From Bartonella sp. TP (GTDB lineage: Bacteria > Pseudomonadota > Alphaproteobacteria > Rhizobiales > Rhizobiaceae), in assembly GCF_030406085.1 (NCBI RefSeq), contig NZ_CP129002.1, forward strand, positions 434,001 to 498,000: a stretch of 64,000 nt of DNA, read 5' to 3'. A program made the translations under genes and the position numbers. Of this stretch, positions 29,736 through 38,264 are shown piece by piece (position 1 is the stretch's first letter; each line of letters starts with the position of its first letter). Under the pieces are notes generated by a model that searched no databases, had not been told where the DNA came from, and saw only the letters and a program-made list of their open reading frames with translations.

Positions 29736-30261
29736 TTTTGCGTCGTTTAAGTTGATTCGGATGAAAAGCCAATTTGGCGTGATAAGGGCAATAAGAGCTA
29801 GCTTTATCGGCGCTATGGCCGCAAAAATAAAATTCCCCCTCGTCACTAGCCTCTACAGGCCATTTACATTTATATTCATTTAGCTCCAATAAAGTAAGCT
29901 TTAGCGGTTCTGGAGCCTGCCCCTCTTCTTCTGGTGCTTCGCCAGCCGCTTGCGCTAGATTCGAGGCGGCTTTTTCTAATTGTTTTACACTTTCTTGAAA
30001 ACCATCAAGTGCCGTTGTTTTATTTTTAGCAGCTGCGCGTGAGACCAATGATTTCTTAGCAGGCTCGATTTCTAATTCATTTTGCGGCATATTCGCCCCC
30101 AGACTAGTTTGTTTATCTAACTTAGACAATTTCATCCTATTTGCCTTGCCAATAACAGCATTGCGACTAATTATACCCAAGATACTAGCTATTTGCTGGG
30201 CTGTAAGGCCAGAGCCCCATAATTCCCTCAAATGCTTAATTTGAGCCGGTGTCCAAACCAT
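29728..30261 (-). CDS. gcrA: Cell cycle regulator GcrA
   Basis: GcrA is an alphaproteobacterial sigma70 cofactor that activates promoters depending on CcrM methylation of GANTC. The 177-residue protein has the N-terminal helix-turn-helix (WTPAQIKHLRELWGSGLTAQ, then ISRNAVIGKANRMKL). An Ala/Glu-rich linker follows, then the conserved C-terminal sigma-binding domain with CKWPVEASDEGEFYFCGH and SSYCPYHAKLAF. It is convergent with ccmD, overlapping by 8 bp, and divergent from argD. Confidence 0.95.
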   Translation of the reverse strand: MVWTPAQIKHLRELWGSGLTAQQIASILGIISRNAVIGKANRMKLSKLDKQTSLGANMPQNELEIEPAKKSLVSRAAAKNKTTALDGFQESVKQLEKAASNLAQAAGEAPEEEGQAPEPLKLTLLELNEYKCKWPVEASDEGEFYFCGHSADKASSYCPYHAKLAFHPNQLKRRKTI

Positions 30262-30336
30262 GCTTCATATCCTTTCAAATATTACAGCCCAGCATACGAA
30301 AAAAACTAAAATTTAGCAAGAAAAATTAGATTTTTA

Positions 30337-30345
30337 TGCTATATT
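30337..30345 (+). promoter_or_regulatory. Extended -10 element of argD
   Basis: TGCTATATT (TGn plus TATATT) lies 28 bp before the argD ATG. No good -35 is seen, as expected for an extended -10 promoter. Confidence 0.5.
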
Positions 30346-30373
30346 CCCTATCTTATCTCATAGGGGTACAATT

Positions 30374-31570
30374 ATGTCTGCTTCAAATTACTCAAATTTA
30401 TACAATAGCTATGCTAGGATTCCACTAAACTTTACCCATGGTAAAGGCGCTTATCTCTATAGCGATACAGCGCAGGAATATTTAGATTTTACATCTGGTA
30501 TTGCGGTTACTGGGCTGGGCCACGCGCATCCATATCTAAATGCAGCGCTAGAGAAGCAAGCAAAAACATTATGGCATACTTCAAATTTATTCACCATAGA
30601 ATTACAAGAAAAATTAGCCGCTCGTTTATGCAATATAAGCTTTGCCGATAAGGTATTTTTTGCCAATAGCGGGACAGAAGCCGTAGAATGCGCTATCAAA
30701 ACGGCACGCCGCTATCATTTTACACAGGGAAATAACGAAAAAAATACTATAGTCAGCTTTTGCGGCGCTTTTCACGGTCGTACCATAGCGGCTCTGGCAG
30801 CTACTGGCAATAAAAAATATCTAGAGGGCTTTGACCCCAAGGCGCCAGGCTTTGTGCAATTCTCGCCACAGCTGTCTATGAACGAATTAAAACAACAGTT
30901 ACAAACCATATCTAGAACCCTTGCCGCCATCATCATCGAGCCCATTCAGGGCGAAGGTGGTGTTAATGTAATCCCAGACGATATGCTGCAATTTTTGCGT
31001 AGCTTTTGCGATGCTAATAATTGTTTATTGATTTTTGATGAAGTACAAACGGGCATAGGTCGAACAGGCTCTGTTTTTGCCTATCAGCATTCTGGCGTAA
31101 AGCCAGACCTAATGTGCCTAGCCAAAGGCCTAGGCAACGGCTTTCCCATTGGCGCGTGCCTAGGCACAGCAGCAGTGGCCAGTGCCATTACCCCCGGCAC
31201 ACATGGCTCTACTTTTGGCGGTAATTTATTGGCTATGGCTGTAGCCAATGCTGTATTAGATCTTATTTTACAGCCAGATTTTCTTGCCCAGGCAACTGAA
31301 ATTAGCAGCTTATTATATGATGAACTAGGTAAAATAGCGCATAAACATAGCACTATAATAGAAGCCATACACGGCCGAGGTTTTCTCTTGGGTATAAAAG
31401 CTAAAATACCAAATGAAAAACTTATAACCGCCTGCCGCAACAATAAGTTGCTGACCCTGGGCGGAGGCAATAATGTAATGCGCATTTTGCCCCCACTTAA
31501 CATAACTAAAGAACATGTAGAACAAGCAATACACAGATTAGACAAAGCTTGCACGGATTTACAAACATAA
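30374..31570 (+). CDS. argD: Acetylornithine/succinyldiaminopimelate aminotransferase ArgD
   Basis: This PLP enzyme makes acetylornithine in arginine synthesis and can also act as DapC in lysine/peptidoglycan synthesis. The 398-residue class III aminotransferase has FANSGTEAVECAIKTAR, CGAFHGRT, IIEPIQGEGGVN and LLIFDEVQTGIGRTG. The PLP lysine is in LMCLAKGLGNGFPIGA. In rhizobia argF normally lies between argD and hslO; here hslO follows after 11 bp. ArgD may thus serve mainly the diaminopimelate pathway (inference). Confidence 0.95.
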   Translation: MSASNYSNLYNSYARIPLNFTHGKGAYLYSDTAQEYLDFTSGIAVTGLGHAHPYLNAALEKQAKTLWHTSNLFTIELQEKLAARLCNISFADKVFFANSGTEAVECAIKTARRYHFTQGNNEKNTIVSFCGAFHGRTIAALAATGNKKYLEGFDPKAPGFVQFSPQLSMNELKQQLQTISRTLAAIIIEPIQGEGGVNVIPDDMLQFLRSFCDANNCLLIFDEVQTGIGRTGSVFAYQHSGVKPDLMCLAKGLGNGFPIGACLGTAAVASAITPGTHGSTFGGNLLAMAVANAVLDLILQPDFLAQATEISSLLYDELGKIAHKHSTIIEAIHGRGFLLGIKAKIPNEKLITACRNNKLLTLGGGNNVMRILPPLNITKEHVEQAIHRLDKACTDLQT

Positions 31571-31581
31571 AGGCTGCTAAA

Positions 31582-32463
31582 ATGAATAAAGATGATATTG
31601 TAACCCCCTTTATCATAGAAGATCTACACATAAAGGGGCGTATAGTACAGCTAGGCCCAGAATTAGACAGCATTATTACCCGACATAACTATCCAGAAGC
31701 TGTGTCACATTTATTAGCACAAATGATTGCTTTGACAGCATTAATTGGTAGCTCCCTAAAAATGGAAGGCAAATTTTCAATACAAACCACTAGCAATGGT
31801 GCAGTAAATTTATTGGTTTGCAATTTTATCACCCCCCATAATCTACGTGCTTATGCAAGATATAATATGCCAGAACTAACCAAGCAGCTAAAAAATAGCC
31901 CCGCAACACTAGCCCAATTGCTAGGACAAGGCAGCCTAGCCTTTACCATGGAAACTGGGCATCATACCAAACTATATCAGGGCATAGTAGAGCTTAGCGG
32001 CAACGATTTAGCACAATTAGCAGAACAATATTATATAAGCTCAGAGCAAATATCAACAAAAATCAAATTAACCTCACATTTCTCTACGCAAACTGGCTGG
32101 CGCGCCGGAGGCTTATTTTTGCAATATTTACCCCATAAAGGCGCCGACCCTGAAAAAAACGAATGGAATGAAGCTAATATTTTAGCACAAACCTTAAGCG
32201 ATGAAGAATTGTTAGACAAAGAAATAGGGGCGCATAGATTGCTTTTTCGCCTTTTTCATGAACATGAAATAAGGGTGTTTAATGAACAATTTCTGCAAGA
32301 TAAATGCTCCTGCAGTCGAGAAAAAATCTCAGAAATGCTCCAAGGTTTTGACGCAAAAGCGCTAGAAGAAATGGTAATAGACAATAAAATTACCGTACAA
32401 TGCCAGTTTTGCTCGCAAAATTATGATTTTCAACTCGCAGAGATAAGCACACCAGAATCATAA
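31582..32463 (+). CDS. hslO: Redox-regulated chaperone Hsp33
   Basis: Hsp33 is a holdase activated by oxidation of a zinc-binding cysteine cluster. The C-terminal cluster is visible as CSCS and CQFC (CxC...CxxC). The N-terminal domain includes HLLAQMIALTALIGSSLKMEGKF, quoted in part as ALTALIGSSLKMEGKF. ATG 31582 is chosen over upstream in-frame starts inside argD, since it gives the normal start MNKDDIV. Length is 293 residues. It probably shares a transcript with argD. Confidence 0.95.
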   Translation: MNKDDIVTPFIIEDLHIKGRIVQLGPELDSIITRHNYPEAVSHLLAQMIALTALIGSSLKMEGKFSIQTTSNGAVNLLVCNFITPHNLRAYARYNMPELTKQLKNSPATLAQLLGQGSLAFTMETGHHTKLYQGIVELSGNDLAQLAEQYYISSEQISTKIKLTSHFSTQTGWRAGGLFLQYLPHKGADPEKNEWNEANILAQTLSDEELLDKEIGAHRLLFRLFHEHEIRVFNEQFLQDKCSCSREKISEMLQGFDAKALEEMVIDNKITVQCQFCSQNYDFQLAEISTPES

Positions 32464-32466
32464 AAT

Positions 32467-32492
32467 TGCACTAACTATTAGATTTTAGTGCA
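32467..32492 (-). terminator. Hairpin at the end of the smr gene
   Basis: An 8-bp perfect inverted repeat (TGCACTAA / TTAGTGCA) with a 10-nt loop overlaps the smr stop codon. On the minus strand it runs into ATTTTAT, so it can terminate the tim44-like/smr transcript. It lies 4 bp past hslO. Confidence 0.5.
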
Positions 32493-33034
32493 CGTAACCG
32501 CACGTAAAGCGCGCCGCTAGCCCCATGCTTAGCACTAGCCGTGGCAAAGGCGCTGACATATTGCGCAGCGGCTCCCCATTGCAACCATTTTGGCACCATA
32601 GTTTGCAAGATAGCGCCATTTCTAGCGCCTTTTCCCGTAATAACTATAACATAACGTAAATTGTCGCCACTAGCATTGCGTAAAAAACTCAACAATAAAC
32701 TATATGCCCTATCCTGCTGGGCGCCGTGTAAGTCCAATCTACGCTCTATGATTATACGAGATTTACTAAGTTTTTTATAGGTTTTAACATCAAAATTTTG
32801 CGGCGCACTCTTTGCTGGCCCCAGTAATTTATCTGTATAATTTGGGCGCGACAAATCTATTGCAAGCGGTGCCAAGGGCGGCAGCGTCATCTTAGCTTCG
32901 GCGTTTTCTGCCTCATCTAATAAGGCAATAAATTCTGATATGCTTGGTTTTTTAAAGGGCGGGGTTTGACCGTCGCAGGTCTTCGTTAAATTGTCCCACA
33001 AATAATAATCGCCAATTTCATCTTTGCGGGACAT
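32471..33034 (-). CDS. Smr/MutS2-domain protein
   Basis: The 187-residue protein has a C-terminal Smr domain with the hallmark LDLHG at about residue 97. YVIVITGKGARNGAILQTMVPKWL is the GKG(x)nGxL part; in short, ITGKGARNG. Smr domains nick or bind nucleic acids; stand-alone proteobacterial members are poorly characterised. The N-terminal half is charged and variable. In rhizobia a protein like this follows mltA and a tim44-like gene; mltA is absent here. It starts 9 bp after the tim44-like gene. Confidence 0.88.
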   Translation of the reverse strand: MSRKDEIGDYYLWDNLTKTCDGQTPPFKKPSISEFIALLDEAENAEAKMTLPPLAPLAIDLSRPNYTDKLLGPAKSAPQNFDVKTYKKLSKSRIIIERRLDLHGAQQDRAYSLLLSFLRNASGDNLRYVIVITGKGARNGAILQTMVPKWLQWGAAAQYVSAFATASAKHGASGALYVRLRALKSNS

Positions 33035-33043
33035 AACAACATA

Positions 33044-33763
33044 TTAAACAGCGGCCACTGGCGCCGTTGCGCAAACCAGCCATGGGGTGCTACTGCCCGT
33101 TAAACGACGAGCAAAAGTCCATTTTTCATCTAGAATGCTTAAATCCTTCGCGCTACCCTTCATCAACTCACCAGCCTTATTGTAAATCGCCAAAACTACT
33201 TCACTAACGAAATGCAAGGTAATGAAAGCTTCCTGGTCATTTACCTGCGCATCGATTATTTGTGCCTTATCGTTGCCAACATAGCTGAAATCTATCTTTA
33301 TACCTTCTGCCAGATTTTTTGCCACTTCTTGCTCAAAGGCTGCTTCAGCGGGTTGACTCAATAAAGTATGAAGAACCGTTTGATCTAATTTTGCAAAAGA
33401 TTCTAGCACGCGCTCATAGTCACTAACAGCCTTGGCTATAAAAGTTTTTGGCGAAAAATGCCTATCTAAATCATAAATCCTACGCAAAGCTTCATTAAGC
33501 GGGCTAGCAACCGGGGCAATAGCGTCAATATCCTCTAAAACGCTGGCCTTGGTTTGAATAAGCTGCGGCAATAAAGCCGAGCCCTCTGCATCTTGCTCTA
33601 TACCCGAAGCGTTAGCCGCCTGCACGCTAACTATAGAATTTTCTAATAATTGCGAAAGCGGCTTTTCTGTACCCGTACGCTTGCCCAATACGCGATTAAA
33701 CTGAAAGGCTACAATCGCGATAATCATAACGCACAGTATGATAATTATAAGACCCAAATCCAT
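33044..33763 (-). CDS. Tim44-like domain protein with N-terminal membrane anchor
   Basis: The 239-residue protein starts with one membrane helix (LGLIIIILCVMIIAIVAF). A linker and a C-terminal Tim44-like domain follow; it ends in LDEKWTFARRLTGSSTPWLVCATAP, quoted in part as EKWTFARRLTGSSTPWLV. Related alphaproteobacterial proteins (TimA type) share the domain of the mitochondrial import motor subunit Tim44, but their role is not firmly known. The gene is divergent from secB across 148 bp, a conserved rhizobial arrangement. Confidence 0.85.
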   Translation of the reverse strand: MDLGLIIIILCVMIIAIVAFQFNRVLGKRTGTEKPLSQLLENSIVSVQAANASGIEQDAEGSALLPQLIQTKASVLEDIDAIAPVASPLNEALRRIYDLDRHFSPKTFIAKAVSDYERVLESFAKLDQTVLHTLLSQPAEAAFEQEVAKNLAEGIKIDFSYVGNDKAQIIDAQVNDQEAFITLHFVSEVVLAIYNKAGELMKGSAKDLSILDEKWTFARRLTGSSTPWLVCATAPVAAV

Positions 33764-33854
33764 AAAGCCACCCTATCTTTAATCAATTATTAGTTATATA
33801 AAATTATATATAGAAACTAATATATATGTTTTCAATTCAATTGATATACTATAC

Positions 33855-33860
33855 TATAAT
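33855..33860 (+). promoter_or_regulatory. -10 element upstream of secB
   Basis: A perfect TATAAT lies 51 bp before the secB ATG in the very AT-rich divergent gap. The best -35 (TTCAAT, 18 bp spacer) is poor, so only the -10 is claimed. Confidence 0.4.
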
Positions 33861-33911
33861 TCCACCGCAAAATAAAGGTTCATATTTTAATATTAAATAT
33901 AAAGGTTTCAG

Positions 33912-34436
33912 ATGAACGAAAAATTAGCCGACAACGACCACAACGCAACAGACACGCCACAAACCGGCACTTTTAACGTAATAACACAATATTTAAAAGA
34001 CCTTTCTTTTGAAAGCCCGCATGCACCATTTTCTATTTTAGATTTACGCGAACCGCCGCAGTTAGAAGTTGGAATAAATATTGAATTGAATCCATTTGCC
34101 AATAATCCGCAAGCAGAAAATATACCGGATAGAGAACATTTATTTGAAGTGATATTGAGCCTAAGCACAAAAGCGCAAAAAGCAGATAGCGCTTTGCTCT
34201 TTCACGTAGAATTGCTATATGCTGGCCTATTTTTAGTCAAAGATATTGAAGAACAGCATTTAAGGCCGCTATTAGCAATTGAAGCACCAAGGCTGCTATT
34301 TCCTTTTGCCCGGCAGATCTTAAGCGATGCTACAAAAAATGGTGGCTTTCCACATGTTATGCTGGATCCAATAGATTTTGCCAATTTATATTATACCAAT
34401 CTGGCCAAAGCAAACCCACAAGCTGGCACAGCATAA
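33912..34436 (+). CDS. secB: Protein-export chaperone SecB
   Basis: SecB keeps preproteins unfolded and passes them to SecA. The 174-residue protein has the family motifs ITQYLKDLSFESPHAP and FHVELLYAGLF. RLLFPFARQILSDATKNGGFPHVMLDPIDF is the conserved C-terminal core, quoted here in short as FPFARQILSDATKNGGFP. AAAGG precedes ATG 33912. Divergent from the tim44-like gene. Confidence 0.97.
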   Translation: MNEKLADNDHNATDTPQTGTFNVITQYLKDLSFESPHAPFSILDLREPPQLEVGINIELNPFANNPQAENIPDREHLFEVILSLSTKAQKADSALLFHVELLYAGLFLVKDIEEQHLRPLLAIEAPRLLFPFARQILSDATKNGGFPHVMLDPIDFANLYYTNLAKANPQAGTA

Positions 34437-34441
34437 ATTTA

Positions 34442-34490
34442 AGCCAATAGCAGACATAGTATAATTTTTATTATTGCTAGCCTATTGGCT
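34442..34490 (+). terminator. Possible terminator after secB
   Basis: A perfect 9-bp inverted repeat (AGCCAATAG / CTATTGGCT) with a 31-nt loop follows the secB stop by 5 bp and is followed by ATTTTGTTTG. The long loop makes it less typical. Confidence 0.4.
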
Positions 34491-34544
34491 ATTTTGTTTG
34501 TAAAATATCTATGCTAGTTTATAAAAAATTAGAGGTAGAGAAAA

Positions 34545-37235
34545 ATGTCAGCGCCGGATATCAAACAAGCTACGCCAATGATGCAGCAATACATAGAAAT
34601 CAAGGCTGCCTATAAGGATTACTTGCTTCTATATCGGTTGGGCGATTTCTATGAGTTATTTTTTGAAGATGCGGCAATAGCTTCAAAAGCGCTAGGGCTA
34701 ACGCTAACCAAACGTGGCAAACATCTGGGCGAAGATATAGAAATGTGCGGCGTGCCAGCCCATAGCTGCGAGCCCTATCTGCACAAATTAATCGAGCAAG
34801 GCTATCAAGTAGCCATTTGCGAACAAACAGAAGACCCAAAAACCGCGAAGCTTCGCGGACCAAAAACGGTGGTAAAAAGAGCAGTTACCAGGCTTTTAAC
34901 ACCTGGTACTATTACCGAGGATAATTTGCTAGACCCAACTAGCGCTAATTATCTTGTTTCCTTTGCCATTTATGAAGAAGATGGCAAAAAAAACTATGCC
35001 ATCGCCTATATGGATTTTTCCACCGGGCTCTTTCGCGCTAAATTAACAGAACCGATACGCATTTTAAGCGATCTAATGGGGCTAGAGCCAAAAGAGCTAT
35101 TGCTAGCGGAATCTCTGCGCGACTGCCCCATTACTAGTGACCCTATGGACAGCTATGTATTTAATAATGTTAATTTTATGCGCAACATTGCCCATTATCA
35201 AAGCGACACCAGCTTTAACCTATATGAGGCTATCAATAAATTAAAGACCTATTATAATATTGCCGACGAAAATGCTTTTGCCAATTTTCTTCCGGCACAA
35301 TTATGTGCAATGGGAGCTATCATTGCTTATATCGAAAAAACGCAGATAGAAAATCGACCTGTGTTGGCTTTTCCGGTGGCAGAAGATAACGAACAATATT
35401 TATATATCGACGCGGCCACTAGACAAAATTTAGAATTATTCAAAACTCTTTCCGGCTCGGCTAATGGTAGCTTGTTAAGATGCCTTGACTATACGACAAC
35501 AAATGGCGGCAGCCGCCTGCTTGCCGACAGATTAATGCATCCGCTAAAAGACATCGACATCATAAATAAAAGATTAGACACTGTTGGCTGGCTAATAAGT
35601 GACGCAAAGCTTTGCCAAAATTTACAAACAGCAATCAAAAATGCGGCAGACGGAGAGCGTGCCTTGGCGCGCATTAGCAATTTTCGCGCCACACCACATG
35701 ATCTAGGTGCAATACAGAATATCTTAGAAGTCGCAGCAAATGTTATGGAAGTCCTGGGCACCTCTATGCTACCGTCAGAGCTAAGCCATGCCACACAAAA
35801 ATTGCGCAACATACCGCCCAAATTAAAACATGTTTTAGATAGAGCCTTAACGGTGGAATTACCTACCCATAAGCGTGACGGCAATTTTATTGCCCAAAAT
35901 TACAATACAGATTTAGATCTAGCACGAAGAATGCGTGATGAATCGCAACAAATTATCAAAAATCTACAGCAGCAATATATAAAGCAAACCTCTATTAAAA
36001 ATTTAAAGCTCAAACACAATAATATCTTGGGCTATTTTATTGAAATTACGGCAAACCAAGCCTCATTAATCGAGGCTTACAATCAAGAACATGGCCAGAA
36101 ATTTATCCATCGCCAAACCACAGCAAACGCCATGCGCTTTACTAGCGAAGAGTTGCGAGCAACCGAGCACAACATTGTCACCGCAGCAGACCGCGCGCTA
36201 GAGCTAGAGCTAGATATTTTTAATCAATTATGCAATATGATCCTAGATCATGATAGACAAATAAGAGAAGTTGCCCAAGCATTAAATATTTTTGATCTCA
36301 GCTGCGCTTTAGCGCATTTAGCTTGCAGCCATAATTATTGCCGCCCCATCTTGGACGATAGTCTAAATTTTAATATTACAAAGGGCCGCCACCCAGTAGT
36401 CGAGCAAGCTTTAAAAAAACAAGGCCATAAGAATTTTATAGCAAATAACTGCGACCTTTCCCCGCAAAACGCGCAGCAAAAGCAAGGCAGCTTATGGCTT
36501 TTGACTGGGCCAAATATGGGCGGCAAATCCACCTTTTTACGCCAAAATGCGCTTATTGTTATTATGGCGCAAATCGGTTCTTTTGTTCCGGCAGAAAAAG
36601 CGCATATAGGCGTTGTCGATAAATTATTTAGCCGCGTTGGCGCTTCGGATGATTTAAGCCAGGGTCGCTCTACCTTTATGGTAGAAATGGTCGAAACAGC
36701 AACGATTTTAAAACAATCGAGCAAGCAGTCACTGGTAATTTTAGATGAAATCGGCAGAGGCACCGCCACTTATGACGGACTCTCTATCGCGCAAGCAAGC
36801 GCTGAATATTTGCATAATCACAATAAATGCAGAGCTATTTTTGCAACGCATTTTCATGAATTAACCGCGCTAGAGCAGCAATTAAGCAATCTCGTTAATG
36901 TTACTATGAAAGTGGTAGAATGGCGCAATGAAGTTGTGTTTTTGCATGAAATTAGCAAAGGCAGCGCCAATCGCTCTTACGGCATACATGTAGCGCGCTT
37001 ATCTGGACTGCCGGAAGAGGTGCTACAACGGGCTAGCGAAATATTGCATGAACTCGAAACTCGCAAAACACCATATATAGAACCAAATAAAGAAAAAAGC
37101 CAAGAACAGCTATTAGACGCTGCCTCAGACAAAATAAAAACGGCTTTGCAGCAATTAGATGCCGACAATTTAAGTCCGCGCGAGGCCCTAAATGCGGTCT
37201 ACCAACTAAAGAATCTATTAAACAAAAGCATATAG
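34545..37235 (+). CDS. mutS: DNA mismatch repair protein MutS
   Basis: MutS recognises mismatches and starts repair. The 896-residue protein has the N-terminal mismatch-binding motif with the stacking Phe and Glu (LGDFYELFFEDA). The clamp and lever domains follow. The ATPase has Walker A GPNMGGKSTFLRQ, Walker B VILDEIGRGTATYDG and the H-loop IFATHFHELTAL. A TGCTAGTTT element lies at 34512-34520. In rhizobia glnD commonly follows; here an unassigned gap follows instead. Confidence 0.98.
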   Translation: MSAPDIKQATPMMQQYIEIKAAYKDYLLLYRLGDFYELFFEDAAIASKALGLTLTKRGKHLGEDIEMCGVPAHSCEPYLHKLIEQGYQVAICEQTEDPKTAKLRGPKTVVKRAVTRLLTPGTITEDNLLDPTSANYLVSFAIYEEDGKKNYAIAYMDFSTGLFRAKLTEPIRILSDLMGLEPKELLLAESLRDCPITSDPMDSYVFNNVNFMRNIAHYQSDTSFNLYEAINKLKTYYNIADENAFANFLPAQLCAMGAIIAYIEKTQIENRPVLAFPVAEDNEQYLYIDAATRQNLELFKTLSGSANGSLLRCLDYTTTNGGSRLLADRLMHPLKDIDIINKRLDTVGWLISDAKLCQNLQTAIKNAADGERALARISNFRATPHDLGAIQNILEVAANVMEVLGTSMLPSELSHATQKLRNIPPKLKHVLDRALTVELPTHKRDGNFIAQNYNTDLDLARRMRDESQQIIKNLQQQYIKQTSIKNLKLKHNNILGYFIEITANQASLIEAYNQEHGQKFIHRQTTANAMRFTSEELRATEHNIVTAADRALELELDIFNQLCNMILDHDRQIREVAQALNIFDLSCALAHLACSHNYCRPILDDSLNFNITKGRHPVVEQALKKQGHKNFIANNCDLSPQNAQQKQGSLWLLTGPNMGGKSTFLRQNALIVIMAQIGSFVPAEKAHIGVVDKLFSRVGASDDLSQGRSTFMVEMVETATILKQSSKQSLVILDEIGRGTATYDGLSIAQASAEYLHNHNKCRAIFATHFHELTALEQQLSNLVNVTMKVVEWRNEVVFLHEISKGSANRSYGIHVARLSGLPEEVLQRASEILHELETRKTPYIEPNKEKSQEQLLDAASDKIKTALQQLDADNLSPREALNAVYQLKNLLNKSI

Positions 37236-37359
37236 CAAAGCGTGCGCTAATTAATACAAGCAAATAGTTGTGTTGTTTGTAGCCCCCCAAGCAATTACCG
37301 CCGTAGAATCCATAATGGACAGAGACGTTATCTCTCTACATAAGAAAGCTTAAAATTTC

Positions 37360-37629
37360 ATGCTAAAATACCCTACGTTCATATTAAGTATTGTTTGTAT
37401 GAATAGCTACCAAAAAAATGAATTAAAAATACAATGCAAAAGAGCTAAAAAAGCCATGCTGGTTTATACTTCGCTTAAAGCCCGAGATATTAGAAAGGTA
37501 ATTTAAAACTTTTTTGACTATCTGCATAATAGCCAATTAATTACGCAGGAGCGCGCTATAGATATAGGCAACAAATATAGAGAATACAGTAAAGCTAGCA
37601 CGGGCACTAACCAACACGAGCCACCCTAA
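37360..37629 (+). pseudogene. Possible broken small gene of unknown type
   Basis: This is the main content of the 399-bp gap between mutS and the tRNA. One frame is open from ATG 37360 (or ATG 37399) to TAA 37504 (48 or 35 codons). It continues in the same frame for 40 more codons to TAA 37627. Both halves look protein-like: CKRAKKAMLVYTSLKARDIR before the stop, NFFDYLHNSQLITQERAIDI after it. I recognise no family. It may be a gene inactivated by a nonsense mutation, or chance open frames. No clear Shine-Dalgarno sequence. The rest of the gap, 37236-37359, shows nothing identifiable. Confidence 0.3.
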
Positions 37630-37634
37630 ATAAA

Positions 37635-37710
<76 letters not shown>

Positions 37711-37723
37711 ATTTAAGCGAAAT

Positions 37724-37729
37724 ATTATA
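37724..37729 (-). promoter_or_regulatory. -10 element of the tRNA-Ala gene
   Basis: On the minus strand a perfect TATAAT lies 13 bp before the mature 5' end of the tRNA, so transcription would start about 7 bp upstream of it. No good -35 match is seen. Confidence 0.55.
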
Positions 37730-37770
37730 CAAATTTTCTAAGCTAAGCAAGCTATTTTTTGCAAACTCGC

Positions 37771-38154
37771 CTACATATCCTCATCTTCTTCATCTAAGGG
37801 TGTGCCGATAATATCTTGCATATCCTCATCTACATCATCATCCGCATCGGCTAAAAACACATCATCATCTTCAATAGTCACATCATCATCATCCAAATCT
37901 GGTAAATCTGCTGTATCTGGATCGTCCTCTACCCCATCTTCCAAAGGCAAAAATTCTGGCTCACCCAAGACAGAATCCAACTCATCTACATTGTCTAAAT
38001 CCTCGTCTACTGGTTTAATTACTGTAGATTCAAAATATGACAAAGGATAAGACTTACCCGTATATGGCGAAACCACCGGATCGCGGCCAAGGTCATAAAA
38101 TTTCCTACCAGTTTCTGGATCAACACGCTTAGTGCCCAATTTTGTTTTTACCAC
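37771..38154 (-). CDS. TIGR02300 family protein with acidic tail
   Basis: The N-terminal part KLGTKRVDPETGRKFYDLGRD with VVSPYTGKSYPLSYF matches the TIGR02300 (FYDLN-acid) family. In many alphaproteobacteria the equivalent positions are zinc-binding cysteines; here none remain, as in rhizobia. Residues from about 50 to 127 are dominated by Asp and Glu. Function is unknown. The start is GTG 38154, with GAGG 8 bp upstream. It is divergent from aroA, the usual place for this family. Confidence 0.88.
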   Translation of the reverse strand: MVKTKLGTKRVDPETGRKFYDLGRDPVVSPYTGKSYPLSYFESTVIKPVDEDLDNVDELDSVLGEPEFLPLEDGVEDDPDTADLPDLDDDDVTIEDDDVFLADADDDVDEDMQDIIGTPLDEEDEDM

Positions 38155-38182
38155 GCAAAACCTCTTTCACTATAAAATATCC

Positions 38183-38211
38183 ATTGAGTTTATATTAGTA
38201 ATTTACTATCT
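38183..38211 (+). promoter_or_regulatory. Candidate promoter of aroA-cmk
   Basis: TTGAGT (38183-38188), a 17-bp spacer and TATCTT (38206-38211) lie in the gap divergent from the TIGR02300 gene, 53 bp before the aroA ATG. Confidence 0.5.
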
Positions 38212-38264
38212 TATTTCCTTTATTTGTCAACAAAAATTTCATTGCTGCGAAGACAGGATTATAT

